Assembly: GCF_001693485.1 (NCBI RefSeq)
Contig: NZ_MAXC01000043.1
Coordinates: 248,001-312,000 of the forward strand
Length of the DNA stretch: 64,000 nt
Direction of reading: 5' to 3'
From: Bradyrhizobium sp. LMTR 3
GTDB lineage: Bacteria > Pseudomonadota > Alphaproteobacteria > Rhizobiales > Xanthobacteraceae
In this document: one piece after another, positions 28,042-37,551 of the stretch
Position numbering within the stretch: position 1 is the stretch's first letter
Layout: every line of letters begins with the position of its first letter
Notes under the pieces: model-generated
What the model was told of the DNA's origin: nothing
Seen by the model: only the letters and a program-made list of their open reading frames with translations
Databases searched by the model: none
Made by a program: the position numbers and the translations under genes

Positions 28042-28443
28042 ATGGCCTCCATCCACAAAGACATCCCCCTCGACGCTTCCGCCAACGACGTCTGGGACGC
28101 ACTGCGCGATTTCGGCGCGCTGCATACCCGGCTGGTGCCGGGGTTCGTCACCGACACCAAGCTCGACGGCGACGCGCGCATCGTCACCTTTGCCAACGGC
28201 ACCGTCGCGCGCGAGACGCTGGTCGATTGCGACGACGGACGAATGCGGCTGGTCTATGCGATCAACAGCGAGCGTGTGAAGCATTATAGCGCGTCGGCCC
28301 AGGTGTTCGCTGATGGCGACGCGCGCAGCCGGTTGGTCTGGATCGTCGACGTATTGCCGGACGAGATCGCGCCCTACGTCTCCTCACAGATGGACCAGGG
28401 CGTGCTTGCCATGCAGAAGGCGTTCGGACGAAGCGCGGCATGA
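28042..28443 (+). CDS. SRPBCC (polyketide cyclase/START-like) family protein
   Basis: A 133-residue SRPBCC-fold protein (MASIHKDIPLDASANDVWDA). The helix-grip fold is suggested by the alternating strands and the C-terminal amphipathic helix ending in MQKAFGRSAA. It binds a hydrophobic ligand or acts as a cyclase/hydratase; no specific role can be assigned. It follows the composite repeat, so it is likely transcribed from its own promoter. Confidence 0.78.
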   Translation: MASIHKDIPLDASANDVWDALRDFGALHTRLVPGFVTDTKLDGDARIVTFANGTVARETLVDCDDGRMRLVYAINSERVKHYSASAQVFADGDARSRLVWIVDVLPDEIAPYVSSQMDQGVLAMQKAFGRSAA

Positions 28444-28569
28444 CCATGCGCTACCGGCACTAGCTGACGTGATCCTTCTCACAGATTGGCTCCCTCCCCG
28501 CGCCTAGCCTCCCCCTATGCGTCCGAATGACGCCGCGCCCGCGGCCGCCGGCGCATGAGGAGCAGAGCC

Positions 28570-29034
28570 ATGACTGGAGCTGACAAGGTGGTGTGCCAGG
28601 CGGCCACGCTGGTGTTGCTGTTCGCCCTGACGTCGACGCCGGCAAAGGCGCAATTTGCCGGCTTCGGCGGTGGCGGTGGCGGCGCAGACATGATGACGCA
28701 GATGGCGCCGATGCTGGAAATGATGAAGGCGAAGATGGGCAAGCGCCGCTTTGCCATGCTGATGCAGACCATGGGCCCGATGATGAGCCGCATGATGGAA
28801 GGCGGCGGCGGTGGGCTCGGCGGCATGATGGGCGGTGGTATCCCCGGCGGCGGTGGCTACGTGCCGGAGGGTTACGGCGTGAGCGCTGGCGGCATAAATC
28901 TGGGCGGCAGCGACTTCATGGGCATGCTCGGCGGCGCTGGCGGCGGCGGCGAGCTGATGAGCATGGTCCCGCAACTGATGCGCATGGCCAATGTCGGCAG
29001 CGGTCGATCGGGCCGACGTCACCGGCGGCGGTAA
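28570..29034 (+). CDS. Secreted Met/Gly-rich low-complexity protein
   Basis: A 154-residue protein with a signal peptide ending STPAKA, then a mature chain of about 127 residues containing 22 methionines and long glycine runs. Paired Met motifs (MMTQMAPMLEMM, MQTMGPMMSRMM, GGMMGGG) recur. The C-terminus is basic (GRSGRRHRRR). The ATG at 28570 follows GAGGAG. I recognise no domain. Met-rich secreted proteins can bind Cu(I) or be structural; both are conjecture here. Confidence 0.65.
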   Translation: MTGADKVVCQAATLVLLFALTSTPAKAQFAGFGGGGGGADMMTQMAPMLEMMKAKMGKRRFAMLMQTMGPMMSRMMEGGGGGLGGMMGGGIPGGGGYVPEGYGVSAGGINLGGSDFMGMLGGAGGGGELMSMVPQLMRMANVGSGRSGRRHRRR

Positions 29035-29045
29035 TTATTTGATCG

Positions 29046-29085
29046 GTCATTCCGGGATGGTCCGAAGGACCAGACCCGGAATGAC
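29046..29085. repeat. Short family C inverted repeat, terminator-like hairpin
   Basis: GTCATTCCGGG (29046–29056) and CCCGGAATGAC (29075–29085) are perfect reverse complements with an inner ATGGTCC/GGACCA pairing. It sits between convergent genes (the Met/Gly-rich protein and the MATE gene), where a bidirectional terminator would be expected, but it has no U-tract. Confidence 0.65.
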
Positions 29086-29105
29086 GATCTTTGCCATGGC
29101 CGATA

Positions 29106-30542
29106 TCACGACAACGCCGGGCTAACCGCGGGCACCCGCTGCTTCGGCCCCCAGCGCGTCAGCACCACGCTCGCGCATGAGAGCACGCCGAGCAGCACCA
29201 TGGAGGCTGCCGCCAGCATGAAAAAGTTCTGCGCGGTGGCATCGTGCGTCAACAGCCACCAGCCACCGGCACCGATGAACAGCAGCCGCGCGGTCTGCGC
29301 CATCACGGGGCCGATCACCTTGGCCGCGCCCTGCGACGAAAAATACATCGCCGTGGCGAGGCCGAGGAAGGCGTACATCGGCGCCGCCGTCGAAAGATAT
29401 TGATGGCTCGCGGCACGCACGGCCGCATCTGATGTGAAGAGGTTGACCCAGATGTCGGGGAAGATTGCGATGAAGGTCGCGAATGTGCCGACCGAGGCGA
29501 ATGCGACGAGCCCCGCCGTCCAGGCAATCTTGCGGGCCCGGGCGATGCGCTGCGCGCCGACGGCCATGCCGACCATCGGAACCGAGGCGATGCCGACCGC
29601 AAACGAGATCGAGGTCAGCATGAACTCGAGCCGCGCGCCGATGCCGTAGCCGGCGAGGACTTCGGTGCCAAAACTCGCAAGCATGTGCGTGAAGGTACTG
29701 ATCGTCAGCACCGACTGAAGCGGCGAGAAGCAGGCGATGGCCCCGACCTTCAGGATGTCGATGAACATCGACCACTGAATACGAAGGCCCCTGACCTTGG
29801 GAACGACGCGCGCGCGGCCGGAAAACAGATACCAGGACATCACGGAGATGCTGATCAGGTAAGCGATCAGCGAACCGGCCGCGACGCCGCGCATGCCGAG
29901 TTGCGGGATCGGGCCCAGACCCAAGCCCAGCGTGCCGCCGAGAATGATCTGGCAAATCGCCGATGAAAGCATCAACAGCGACGGCAGCTTCATGTTGCCG
30001 GTGCCGCGCAAAATGCCGGACATCGTGTTCATCAGCCACGGCACCACGGCGCCGCCGAAGAAGATCTGCGTGTAAGCGATCGCCTGGGTCAGCACGTTGC
30101 CGCGGCCGCCGAGCAGTTCGAACAGTTTGGGGCCGAAGATCAGCATGCCCAGCATGAAGAACAGCCCGAAGCAGAGGCCGATCAGCAGCGCGTGCGCGGC
30201 AAGGGTCGAGGCGCGATCGCGGTCACCGGCGCCGAGTGCACGCGCGATCGCGGATGCCACGGCGCCGCCCATGGCGCCACCCGACATCGTCATGGTCAGG
30301 ATCACGGTTGGAAACACCAGCGCCATCGCGGCCAGCGCTTCCACACCGAGCCGTCCGATGTAGGAGGTCTCGGCGATGACCACACAGGTGCCCGCGGTAA
30401 GCGCGATCACGTTCGGCCAGGCCAGCCACAACAGCGTGCGCAGGATCGGACCGTCGAGCAGCGCGTTTTTCGCCGGCGCCGGTGGCGGAAGCGGACGCTC
30501 ATCCTCGTCTACGGGAATTTCGGCAACGCCGAGATCGGACAT
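29106..30542 (-). CDS. MATE-family multidrug efflux transporter
   Basis: A 478-residue polytopic membrane protein with twelve predicted helices in two repeats. The N-terminal motif LLWLAWPNVIALTAGTCVVI and the internal SGILRGTGNMKLP are typical of bacterial MATE exporters. The Pro-rich, acidic N-terminal tail (DEDERPLPPPAPAK) is cytoplasmic. It exports cationic compounds by Na+ or H+ antiport; the substrate is unknown. It is divergent from the sugar dehydrogenase gene. Confidence 0.9.
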   Translation of the reverse strand: MSDLGVAEIPVDEDERPLPPPAPAKNALLDGPILRTLLWLAWPNVIALTAGTCVVIAETSYIGRLGVEALAAMALVFPTVILTMTMSGGAMGGAVASAIARALGAGDRDRASTLAAHALLIGLCFGLFFMLGMLIFGPKLFELLGGRGNVLTQAIAYTQIFFGGAVVPWLMNTMSGILRGTGNMKLPSLLMLSSAICQIILGGTLGLGLGPIPQLGMRGVAAGSLIAYLISISVMSWYLFSGRARVVPKVRGLRIQWSMFIDILKVGAIACFSPLQSVLTISTFTHMLASFGTEVLAGYGIGARLEFMLTSISFAVGIASVPMVGMAVGAQRIARARKIAWTAGLVAFASVGTFATFIAIFPDIWVNLFTSDAAVRAASHQYLSTAAPMYAFLGLATAMYFSSQGAAKVIGPVMAQTARLLFIGAGGWWLLTHDATAQNFFMLAAASMVLLGVLSCASVVLTRWGPKQRVPAVSPALS

Positions 30543-30749
30543 TTCTGCTCCCAGCGCGCGGACTTGAAGAGCCGCGGCGCGCTGCTTCCTAGCATGGCGA
30601 AGCCTGATTCCACGTGCACGGCGCGCAATGGGGGCCTGCGGGATTGCGAGGCGGGCCTTCGGCCGGCCGTTTCACAGGGAATTCATGCCGGAACACGAAC
30701 GTTCGGGCCGGCACTGCATTGTACGGGCGATATCCCGGAGAACCCTGCC

Positions 30750-32087
30750 ATGCGCAAGACCCTCCTTCTGGCCATCTGCGTCGGCGCGTTGGCGCTGCTG
30801 CTGGCCGCCTGTAGCGAGCCGACGGAGACCGCGACCGTGGCGCAGAGCTATGGTCCTTCGCCCAACCTGCCGCCACCGGAACATTCCTGGATCCCGACGG
30901 TGGACATCGCAACCGTCAAGCGCTGGCCTAACGGCGCCACGCCGACCGCCGCAAACGGCATGACGGTCAGCGCCTTTGCCCTCGACCTCGAACATCCGCG
31001 TACCGTCTACACACTGCCGAACGGCGACGTGCTGGTCGCCGAGAGTAACGCGCCGCCGAAGCAGGGCGGCGGCATGAGCATCAAGGGCTTCATCTACAAG
31101 CAGGCGCAGAACTGGGCCGGCGCCGGCGTTCCCAGCGCCAACCGCATAACGCTGCTGCGCGATGCCGACGGGGACGGCGTTGCCGAGCTGAGAACCACTT
31201 TCATCAGCGGACTGAATTCGCCCTTCGGCATGGTGCTGGTCGGCGACGAACTCTATGTCGCCAATTCCGATGCGATCATGAAATTCCCTTATCGCGAAGG
31301 CGACACCAAAATCGGCGGGCCCGGCGTCAAGCTTGCGGACCTGCCCGCCGGCACCCTCAATCATCACTGGACCAAGGATCTCACCGCCAGCCCTGACGGC
31401 ACAAAGCTTTATGCGACCGTTGGCTCCAACAGCAATGTCGGTGAGAACGGCATGGATGCCGAAAAGGATCGCGCCGCGGTGCTGGAAGTCGATCGCGGCA
31501 GCGGTCAATGGCGCGTGTTCGCCTCGGGCTTACGCAATCCGAATGGCCCGGCCTGGAATCCAGTGACCGGCGAACTCTGGGTCGTGGTCAACGAGCGCGA
31601 CGAGATCGGCAACGACCTGGTGCCCGATTACATGACGTCGGTGAAGGACGGCGCATTCTACGGCTGGCCGTACAGCTATTTTGGCGACCATGTCGACACC
31701 CGCGTCGAGCCGCGGCGGCCCGATCTCGTGCAGAAGGCGATGGCCCCGGATTATGCCCTCGGTGCCCACACCGCCTCGCTCGGACTGACGTTTAACACCG
31801 GCAAGCTGTTTCCTGCCGAAATGGAGGGTGGTGCCTTCATCGGCCAGCACGGCTCCTGGAATCGCAAGCCGCCATCCGGCTACAAGGTGATCTTTGTCCC
31901 GTTCAAGGACGGCAAGCCATCCGGACCGCCGCAGGACGTGCTCACCGGTTTCCTCAACGACAAGGGCCAGGCGCAGGGCCGCCCGGTGGGGGTGCGGCTC
32001 GACAAGCAGGGCGCGCTGCTGGTGGCTGACGATGTCGGCAACACGATCTGGCGCGTGACGCCGGCGGCGAGGTCGGCATCGCGGTAA
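30750..32087 (+). CDS. PQQ-dependent sugar dehydrogenase-like lipoprotein (sorbosone dehydrogenase family)
   Basis: A 445-residue lipoprotein with lipobox LLAAC (Cys21) and a six-bladed propeller of the soluble glucose/L-sorbosone dehydrogenase type. Blocks include LRDADGDGVAELRTTFISGL, NPFG-like GLNSPFGMVLVGDELYVAN, HHWTKDLTASPDG and FGDHVDTRVEPRRP. The ATG at 30750 gives the signal peptide directly. Probably anchored to a membrane facing the periplasm. The oxidised sugar and electron acceptor are unknown. Confidence 0.85.
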   Translation: MRKTLLLAICVGALALLLAACSEPTETATVAQSYGPSPNLPPPEHSWIPTVDIATVKRWPNGATPTAANGMTVSAFALDLEHPRTVYTLPNGDVLVAESNAPPKQGGGMSIKGFIYKQAQNWAGAGVPSANRITLLRDADGDGVAELRTTFISGLNSPFGMVLVGDELYVANSDAIMKFPYREGDTKIGGPGVKLADLPAGTLNHHWTKDLTASPDGTKLYATVGSNSNVGENGMDAEKDRAAVLEVDRGSGQWRVFASGLRNPNGPAWNPVTGELWVVVNERDEIGNDLVPDYMTSVKDGAFYGWPYSYFGDHVDTRVEPRRPDLVQKAMAPDYALGAHTASLGLTFNTGKLFPAEMEGGAFIGQHGSWNRKPPSGYKVIFVPFKDGKPSGPPQDVLTGFLNDKGQAQGRPVGVRLDKQGALLVADDVGNTIWRVTPAARSASR

Positions 32088-32225
32088 CAGCACGCGGTAT
32101 CCGGCGGCCGGCCCGGCCGGCCGCGCTCCCGAAGGGGCGGAGTTCCGCACGTTATCGGGAACGAGCACGCCGGCTCCACGTTGAACCCCTGCCGGTTCCC
32201 AAATCAGTGGGATGGCAGTGGACGA

Positions 32226-33455
32226 ATGGCCGTGTCACCACGGGTCAATGTGCCCCTCAGCAACTTGCGCGCGATTACCATCGTCATCGTGGTCGCATTT
32301 CACTCCGTGCTGCCGTACCTCGCATCGCAACCGGCCGATCCCTTTCCATTCGACGCACCGCCCTATCGCTGGATTGCATTCCCAATCCTCGATAACCAGC
32401 GCTGGTTCGGCTTCGACCTGTTTTGCGCGTGGCAGGATGTCAGCCTGATGTCGCTGATGTTCTTGCTGGCCGGTCTGTTCACGCCGTCCAGCCTCGGCCG
32501 CAAGGGGCCTCGCACCTACACCTTGGAGCGCTCGTGGCGGATCGGCCTGCCGTTCGCTTTTGCCGTCGGCGTTCTCAGCCCTCTCGCCTACTTCGCGTCC
32601 TATCGGCTGACTGCGGCCGATCCCTCCTTCAGCGCCTTTTGGCAACACTGGCGCGCGCTTCCGATGTGGCCTGCCGGACCGCAATGGTTTTTGTGGCAGA
32701 TCTTTCTGCTGGGCGCCGTTGCGGCCGCCGTCCACGCCTTCGCCCCGCATTGGCTTCGGGCATTGAGCGCGCTCGTCGCCCGCGTTGCCGATCGCCCGCT
32801 AATGTTCTTCATTGGGCTGGCGGCGCTCTCCGCGCTGGCCTATGTGCCGCTGGCGATGGCCTTCACACCGTGGGAGTGGACTTTTCTCGGCCCATTTTCA
32901 TTTCAGCTCAGCCGGCCGCTGCACTACGTGGTCTATTTCTTCGCCGGATTTGCGATCGGCAGCCACGAGCCCGAGCACAGCATACTGCGTCCCGATGGTC
33001 CGCTTGCACGTCATTGGCTGGCCTGGCTTGCGGCCGCCATCGCCAGCATGTCCGTATGGGGCGGGCTCACATCGCTGACCTTGCCGGAGTGGCAGGCAGC
33101 CGCACCGCTCTTTCGACTGGCTTCGGCGCTGGCGTTTCCAGTTGCTTCCGCGGCCGCCGCTCTGTGTCTGCTCGCGATCTGCCTTCGGCTGCTGCAATTG
33201 CGCGACCGCCTGCTCGATAGCCTCTCCAGCAATGCCTACAGCATCTATCTCTTGCATTACGCTGTGGTCGTGTGGCTGCAATACGCGATGCTTGATGTCG
33301 ATCTCAACGCGATCGGCAAGGCGACGATCGTTTTTGCCGCTGCGCTCACCATAAGTCTGGCTGCAAGCGCCGGAATGAAGATCGGCGGGAGAGCGCTGGT
33401 TTCGCGCCATTCCGAGCCACGAGACGAGAGAGCCATCGCCAATCAACCGCGATAA
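32226..33455 (+). CDS. Acyltransferase-3 family integral membrane protein
   Basis: A 409-residue polytopic membrane acyltransferase. The catalytic-type opening NLRAITIVIVVAFHSVLPYL carries the Arg and His expected near the first helix. Start choice is ATG at 32226; an upstream TTG is less likely. It heads an operon with an ABC permease, its ATPase and an esterase, 11 bp before the permease. These enzymes O-acylate sugars, glycolipids or peptides on the outer face of the inner membrane; the acceptor is unknown. Confidence 0.8.
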   Translation: MAVSPRVNVPLSNLRAITIVIVVAFHSVLPYLASQPADPFPFDAPPYRWIAFPILDNQRWFGFDLFCAWQDVSLMSLMFLLAGLFTPSSLGRKGPRTYTLERSWRIGLPFAFAVGVLSPLAYFASYRLTAADPSFSAFWQHWRALPMWPAGPQWFLWQIFLLGAVAAAVHAFAPHWLRALSALVARVADRPLMFFIGLAALSALAYVPLAMAFTPWEWTFLGPFSFQLSRPLHYVVYFFAGFAIGSHEPEHSILRPDGPLARHWLAWLAAAIASMSVWGGLTSLTLPEWQAAAPLFRLASALAFPVASAAAALCLLAICLRLLQLRDRLLDSLSSNAYSIYLLHYAVVVWLQYAMLDVDLNAIGKATIVFAAALTISLAASAGMKIGGRALVSRHSEPRDERAIANQPR

Positions 33456-33466
33456 CGGATGCCGAC

Positions 33467-34600
33467 ATGTCGCTGGTACTGACACTTGCGTCCCGCAACC
33501 TGTTCCACGATCGGCTTCGCTTCGTCGCGACCATGGTCGGAATCGTCTTCTCGGTCGTCCTCGTCATGATCCAGATGGGCCTGTTCCTCGGGTTCGGCCG
33601 AATGGTCACGACCATGATCGACCATGCCTCCGCCGATTTGTGGATCCTGCCCAAGGGAGCCAAATGCTTCGAGGACCCTTCGCTGCTCGACGTCAAGCTG
33701 CGCGACCGCGTCGCCACCATGGAAGGCGTGAGTTGGGCAGTCCCGCTCGTGATCGGCTTCTCGGACTGGCGCCTGGAGCGCGGCGAAGTGACGCCGGTCT
33801 TCATTGTGAGCGCCGACCTGCGCGACGGCAGCCTGCAACCGTTCAACGTCGTGGACGGCAACGTGCAGACGTTGACGCAAGGAGCGAACGTTGCGGTCGA
33901 CCGTTCCTATTTTGACCGGCTCGGTGTCAGCGGCGTCGGCTCGACGGCAGAAATCCGTGGCCGCAAGGTGCGCGTGGTCGCGGTCACCGACGGCATCCGC
34001 TCGTTCGCCACGACGCCGTACGTTTTTGTGGACTTGAAAAACGCGCGCAACTACACCGGAACGCCGCGCGATCGCGCCAGCAGCGTTCTGGTTCGGCTGA
34101 AAACCGATGCCGATCGGGAGAAGGCGCTCAGCGCCATTCGCGCGCAGGTCGGCGATGCAGAGGTTCTCACGTCGGAAGATTTTCGAAGCCGCAGCCGGTC
34201 GTTCTGGCTGTTTGGCACGGGGGCCGGAGCCGCGCTGTTTGCCGGCGCATTGCTCGGAGTGATCGTCGGCACCGTAATCGTCGCGCAGACGCTTTACTCC
34301 AGCACCAAGGATCATCTGAACGAATTCGCCACCCTGCGCGCGATGGGTTCCTCGAACGCCTATATCTATACCGTGATCATCTATCAGGCACTCATCAACG
34401 CCGTGATCGGATTTGCGATCGCCGCCGGGATCGGCTCGATCGTCGTCCAGATGACTGCCAAAAGCGCGTTGCCGATCGTCATCACGCCATGGCTGATGGC
34501 GGCATTGTTCGCGCTGACGGTGGTGATGTGCGTAGCATCCGGCATTGGGGCAATCATCCGCGTCGTTCGTATCGATCCAGCCACGGTGTTCATGCGATGA
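33467..34600 (+). CDS. ABC transporter permease, MacB/DevC (FtsX) type
   Basis: A 377-residue permease with an N-terminal TM helix (FVATMVGIVFSVVLVMIQMG), a periplasmic MacB-like core domain and three C-terminal helices. The pattern matches DevC. Unlike DevBCA systems, no HlyD-family membrane-fusion gene is next to it. It overlaps the ATPase gene by four bases (ATGA). Such permeases often transmit mechanical force for lipoprotein or lipid extraction. Confidence 0.85.
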   Translation: MSLVLTLASRNLFHDRLRFVATMVGIVFSVVLVMIQMGLFLGFGRMVTTMIDHASADLWILPKGAKCFEDPSLLDVKLRDRVATMEGVSWAVPLVIGFSDWRLERGEVTPVFIVSADLRDGSLQPFNVVDGNVQTLTQGANVAVDRSYFDRLGVSGVGSTAEIRGRKVRVVAVTDGIRSFATTPYVFVDLKNARNYTGTPRDRASSVLVRLKTDADREKALSAIRAQVGDAEVLTSEDFRSRSRSFWLFGTGAGAALFAGALLGVIVGTVIVAQTLYSSTKDHLNEFATLRAMGSSNAYIYTVIIYQALINAVIGFAIAAGIGSIVVQMTAKSALPIVITPWLMAALFALTVVMCVASGIGAIIRVVRIDPATVFMR

Positions 34601-35322
34601 ATGACCATGTCGTCGAAGCCAGGTCGGTCGAGAAGAAGCTGGGTCGCGGCGCCGGCGAGGTGCACGCGTTGCGAGGCATCGATCTCGCGCTACGGCGGGG
34701 CGAGTTGACGTTGCTGATGGGCCCTTCGGGCAGCGGCAAGACCACGCTGCTATTGGTCCTCGGATGCATGCTGACGCCGAGTTCGGGCAGCGTCACCGTA
34801 TGCGGTACGCCGACAGCCGACGCCGACAAGGAAGCGCTCGCCAGGATTCGGCGCGAGCATGTTGGTTTCGTATTCCAGTCCTATCATTTGTTCCCGACGC
34901 TGACAGCGACCCAGAACGTGCAGTTGGCGCTGGATATTCGTGGCGAGCACGGCAGGCGCGCGGCGCAGAAGGCGCGGGACGCCCTTGTGATGGTCGGGCT
35001 CGAGCAAAAGGTGGATAGTTTGCCGGGCGGGCTCAGCGGCGGCGAGCAGCAAAGGGTCGCCATCGCGCGGGCTCTCGTCGCAAACCCTTCCGTCGTTCTT
35101 GCCGACGAGCCGACCGGTGCACTGGATGGAAAAAACGGCCAGAGCATCATGCGGATTCTCGCCGATACCGCCCATGAGCGTGAGCGGGCGGTGCTGGTCG
35201 TCACCCACGATCCGCGCGTCGTCCCCTACGCCGATCGCATCGTCGAGATCGAGGACGGTCTTATCGTGCAGGAGCGTACCGACCGCCCGCGGATGCCCAC
35301 CGCCGTTCCGTTCAGGGCCTGA
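34597..35322 (+). CDS. ABC transporter ATP-binding protein, LolD/MacB/DevA type
   Basis: A 241-residue ATPase partner of the permease. Walker A is GPSGSGKTT, the Q-loop region is VGFVFQSYHLFPTLTATQNV, the signature is LSGGEQQRVAIARAL and Walker B is VVLADEPTGALDG. These are characteristic of the LolD/MacB group rather than of uptake ATPases. Its start overlaps the permease stop, and it is followed 14 bp later by the esterase gene. Confidence 0.9.
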   Translation: MNDHVVEARSVEKKLGRGAGEVHALRGIDLALRRGELTLLMGPSGSGKTTLLLVLGCMLTPSSGSVTVCGTPTADADKEALARIRREHVGFVFQSYHLFPTLTATQNVQLALDIRGEHGRRAAQKARDALVMVGLEQKVDSLPGGLSGGEQQRVAIARALVANPSVVLADEPTGALDGKNGQSIMRILADTAHERERAVLVVTHDPRVVPYADRIVEIEDGLIVQERTDRPRMPTAVPFRA

Positions 35323-35336
35323 GCGCAAGGTCCGCC

Positions 35337-36233
35337 ATGAGCCTGCGAGCCGAACTTTTGCGCATCGGTATTCGCATGTTGCTCAAGCGGCGCGGCGGAA
35401 GTCTCGACGTCGAGCAATGGCGGCGGAGCATGCGCGCGATGGAGCGGTTTGTGCCGCATCCGCCCGCCCGGAGCGCAACGGTCGAGATCGAGGCTGGCCA
35501 GGTGCGATTTCACCGGGTTACCACGCCGGCATCCCGGCCCGAACGTAACGTGCTCTATCTCCATGGCGGCGCCTATGTTTCCGGTGCGCCGGTCTATTAC
35601 CGGCACTTCCTCTGGCGGATTGCCGACGCCCTGCAAGCCCGCGTCTGGGCGCTCGGATACCGCCTCGCTCCGGAACACGCTTTTCCGGCAGCACTAGGAG
35701 ATGCCGTGGAAGGCTATCGTTGGCTCGTCGATCACACGCCCAATAGTCGCCAGTTGTTCGTAGCGGGAGATTCGGCCGGCGGCGGCCTGGCGCTGGGCCT
35801 GCTATTGAGGCTTCGTGACGATGGCAAGCCGCTTCCTGCCGCAGCCGTCGCTTTGTCGCCCTGGACCGATCTGGCCCTGACCGGCGCCTCGCTGAAGACG
35901 AATGCAGCGGCCGATCCGATGCTGAATGCGGAGGATCTTCCCGAACTGGCGAAGCTCTATCTCGGCGGAGCCGATCCGCGTACGCCGTACGCGTCGCCGT
36001 TCTACGGCGATCCCGCCGGATTGCCGCCGGTGCTTATTCAGGTCGGTAGCGATGAGATTCTCAGGGACGACGCTGTCCGAATGGCGGAGAAGCTGCAGTC
36101 GCACAATCCGCGCAGCAAACTCGAGATATGGCGGCGCATGCCGCATACCTGGCAATTGTTCGTGCCGGTGCTGCCGGAAGCGCATCAGGCGATTGCGCAG
36201 ATCGGCGAGTTTATCTCCGACGTGCGCGGCTGA
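35337..36233 (+). CDS. Alpha/beta hydrolase of the hormone-sensitive lipase family
   Basis: A 298-residue esterase. The HGGA oxyanion motif (YLHGGAYVSG) and the nucleophile elbow GDSAGG are classical for the HSL family, with a later Asp (VGSDEILRDD) and His (RMPHTWQLF). It has no signal peptide, so it is probably cytoplasmic. As last gene of the acyltransferase–ABC operon it may trim or remove acyl groups from the exported molecule; that is inference. Confidence 0.88.
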   Translation: MSLRAELLRIGIRMLLKRRGGSLDVEQWRRSMRAMERFVPHPPARSATVEIEAGQVRFHRVTTPASRPERNVLYLHGGAYVSGAPVYYRHFLWRIADALQARVWALGYRLAPEHAFPAALGDAVEGYRWLVDHTPNSRQLFVAGDSAGGGLALGLLLRLRDDGKPLPAAAVALSPWTDLALTGASLKTNAAADPMLNAEDLPELAKLYLGGADPRTPYASPFYGDPAGLPPVLIQVGSDEILRDDAVRMAEKLQSHNPRSKLEIWRRMPHTWQLFVPVLPEAHQAIAQIGEFISDVRG

Positions 36234-36257
36234 GGCGCGGTCCGGCAGCGCAGGCGA

Positions 36258-37364
36258 TCAGACCCGGAAGTGCTTGGAGAGCTTCAAGCCCTGGGCCTGG
36301 TAGTTCGAGCCGATGCGCTGGCCGTACATCGCATCGGGCCGCGACAGCATTTTCTCGTAGACCAGACGGCCGACGATCTGGCCGTGCTCAAGGATGAACG
36401 GCACCTCGCGCGAGCGCACTTCGAGCACGGCGCGCGCGCCCTGCCCGCCGGCACCGGCATAGCCGAAGCCGGGATCGAAGAAACCGGCATAATGCACGCG
36501 GAATTCGCCGACCAGGGGATCGAACGGCACCATTTCCGCGGCGTAATCCGGCGGCACCTGCACGGCCTCCTTCGAGGCCAGGATGTAGAACTCGCCGGGA
36601 TCGAGGATGAGGCTGCCGTCTGATCGAGCCGGGATCGGTTCCCAGAATTCATCGACCGCATAGCCGCCGCGGCGGTCGATATCGACCACACCAGTGTGGC
36701 GCTTGGCTCGGTAGCCAACGAATCCGCCTGTGTTCTCGCCGGAGAGATCGACCGATAGCGCCACGCCATTGGCGAGATCGGCGTCATCGATATCGACCAG
36801 GCGCTCGGCGCCATGCAGCGCGTCGAGTTCGTCGGCATTGAGGATGGCGTCGCCGGTGCGGAAACGCACCTGCGATAGCCGCGAGCCCTCGCGCAGCAGC
36901 ACCGGAAAGGTCTTCGGGCTGATCTCGGCATAGAGCGGGCCGTGATAGCCCGCGCCGATCATATCGAAGCGGCGGGTGCCGTCGGCAATCACGCGGGTGA
37001 AGACGTCGAGCCGTCCGGTCGAACTCTTCGGATTGGCGGCGGCCACGATCTCCGGCGGCAGCGCCAGGCTTTCCAGGAGCGGCACGATGTAGACGCAATT
37101 GGTCTCCAGCACCGCGCCGTCGGAGAGATTTATTTCATGCAGCTTCAATTCGTCGATGCGTTCGGCGACGGTCGCGCCCGGACCAGGCAGGAAGCTCGCG
37201 CGCACCCGGTAGGCAACGTCGCCGAGGCGCAAATCGAGGCTTGCGGGCTGGATCTGGCTCTCGACAAACGGATAGGCCGGCAGGATCAGGCCCGCATCCG
37301 CCATCGCCGCGATCATGCGGTCGGGTAGAATTCCGTTACCGTCGGGCGGAAGCGTGAACGACAC
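36258..37364 (-). CDS. dcd: 2'-deoxycytidine 5'-triphosphate deaminase (long form)
   Basis: Converts dCTP to dUTP for thymidylate synthesis. The 368-residue alphaproteobacterial form carries duplicated dUTPase-like segments. Motifs include QPASLDLRLGDVAYRVRASF near the N-terminus, NPKSSTGRLDVFTRVI (substrate and catalytic region) and GEFYILASKEAVQVPPDYAA in the second half. The GTG start at 37364 follows AGAGGA. It is divergent from metZ; the interval includes the SAM-II riboswitch. Confidence 0.85.
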   Translation of the reverse strand: MSFTLPPDGNGILPDRMIAAMADAGLILPAYPFVESQIQPASLDLRLGDVAYRVRASFLPGPGATVAERIDELKLHEINLSDGAVLETNCVYIVPLLESLALPPEIVAAANPKSSTGRLDVFTRVIADGTRRFDMIGAGYHGPLYAEISPKTFPVLLREGSRLSQVRFRTGDAILNADELDALHGAERLVDIDDADLANGVALSVDLSGENTGGFVGYRAKRHTGVVDIDRRGGYAVDEFWEPIPARSDGSLILDPGEFYILASKEAVQVPPDYAAEMVPFDPLVGEFRVHYAGFFDPGFGYAGAGGQGARAVLEVRSREVPFILEHGQIVGRLVYEKMLSRPDAMYGQRIGSNYQAQGLKLSKHFRV

Positions 37365-37491
37365 GGCGCGGTCCTCTGAGGTTGCCCTGGATGCCCAAAT
37401 GTCATCCAAACCTCGTAAATATGGGCTTTTAGGGGTTATCCGATGGCCGCCTTGACTGAAAGGGCGCAAGCGAATATCAGCATGACTTATC

Positions 37492-37551
37492 CCGTGGTGA
37501 TTTGAGCCGGCCGGCTTGCAGCCACGTTAAATAAGTAGCTAAACAGGCCGG
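37492..37551 (+). promoter_or_regulatory. SAM-II riboswitch aptamer upstream of metZ
   Basis: Shows the SAM-II consensus. The P1 stem pairs CGTGG (37493–37497) with CCACG (37522–37526), around TGATTTGAG and GGCTTGCAG. The downstream GTTAAATAAGTAGCTAAA is the conserved binding strand. The loop segment CCGGCC (37507–37512) can pair with GGCCGG (37546–37551), forming the pseudoknot. SAM-II elements repress Met genes in alphaproteobacteria when SAM is high. Confidence 0.9.
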
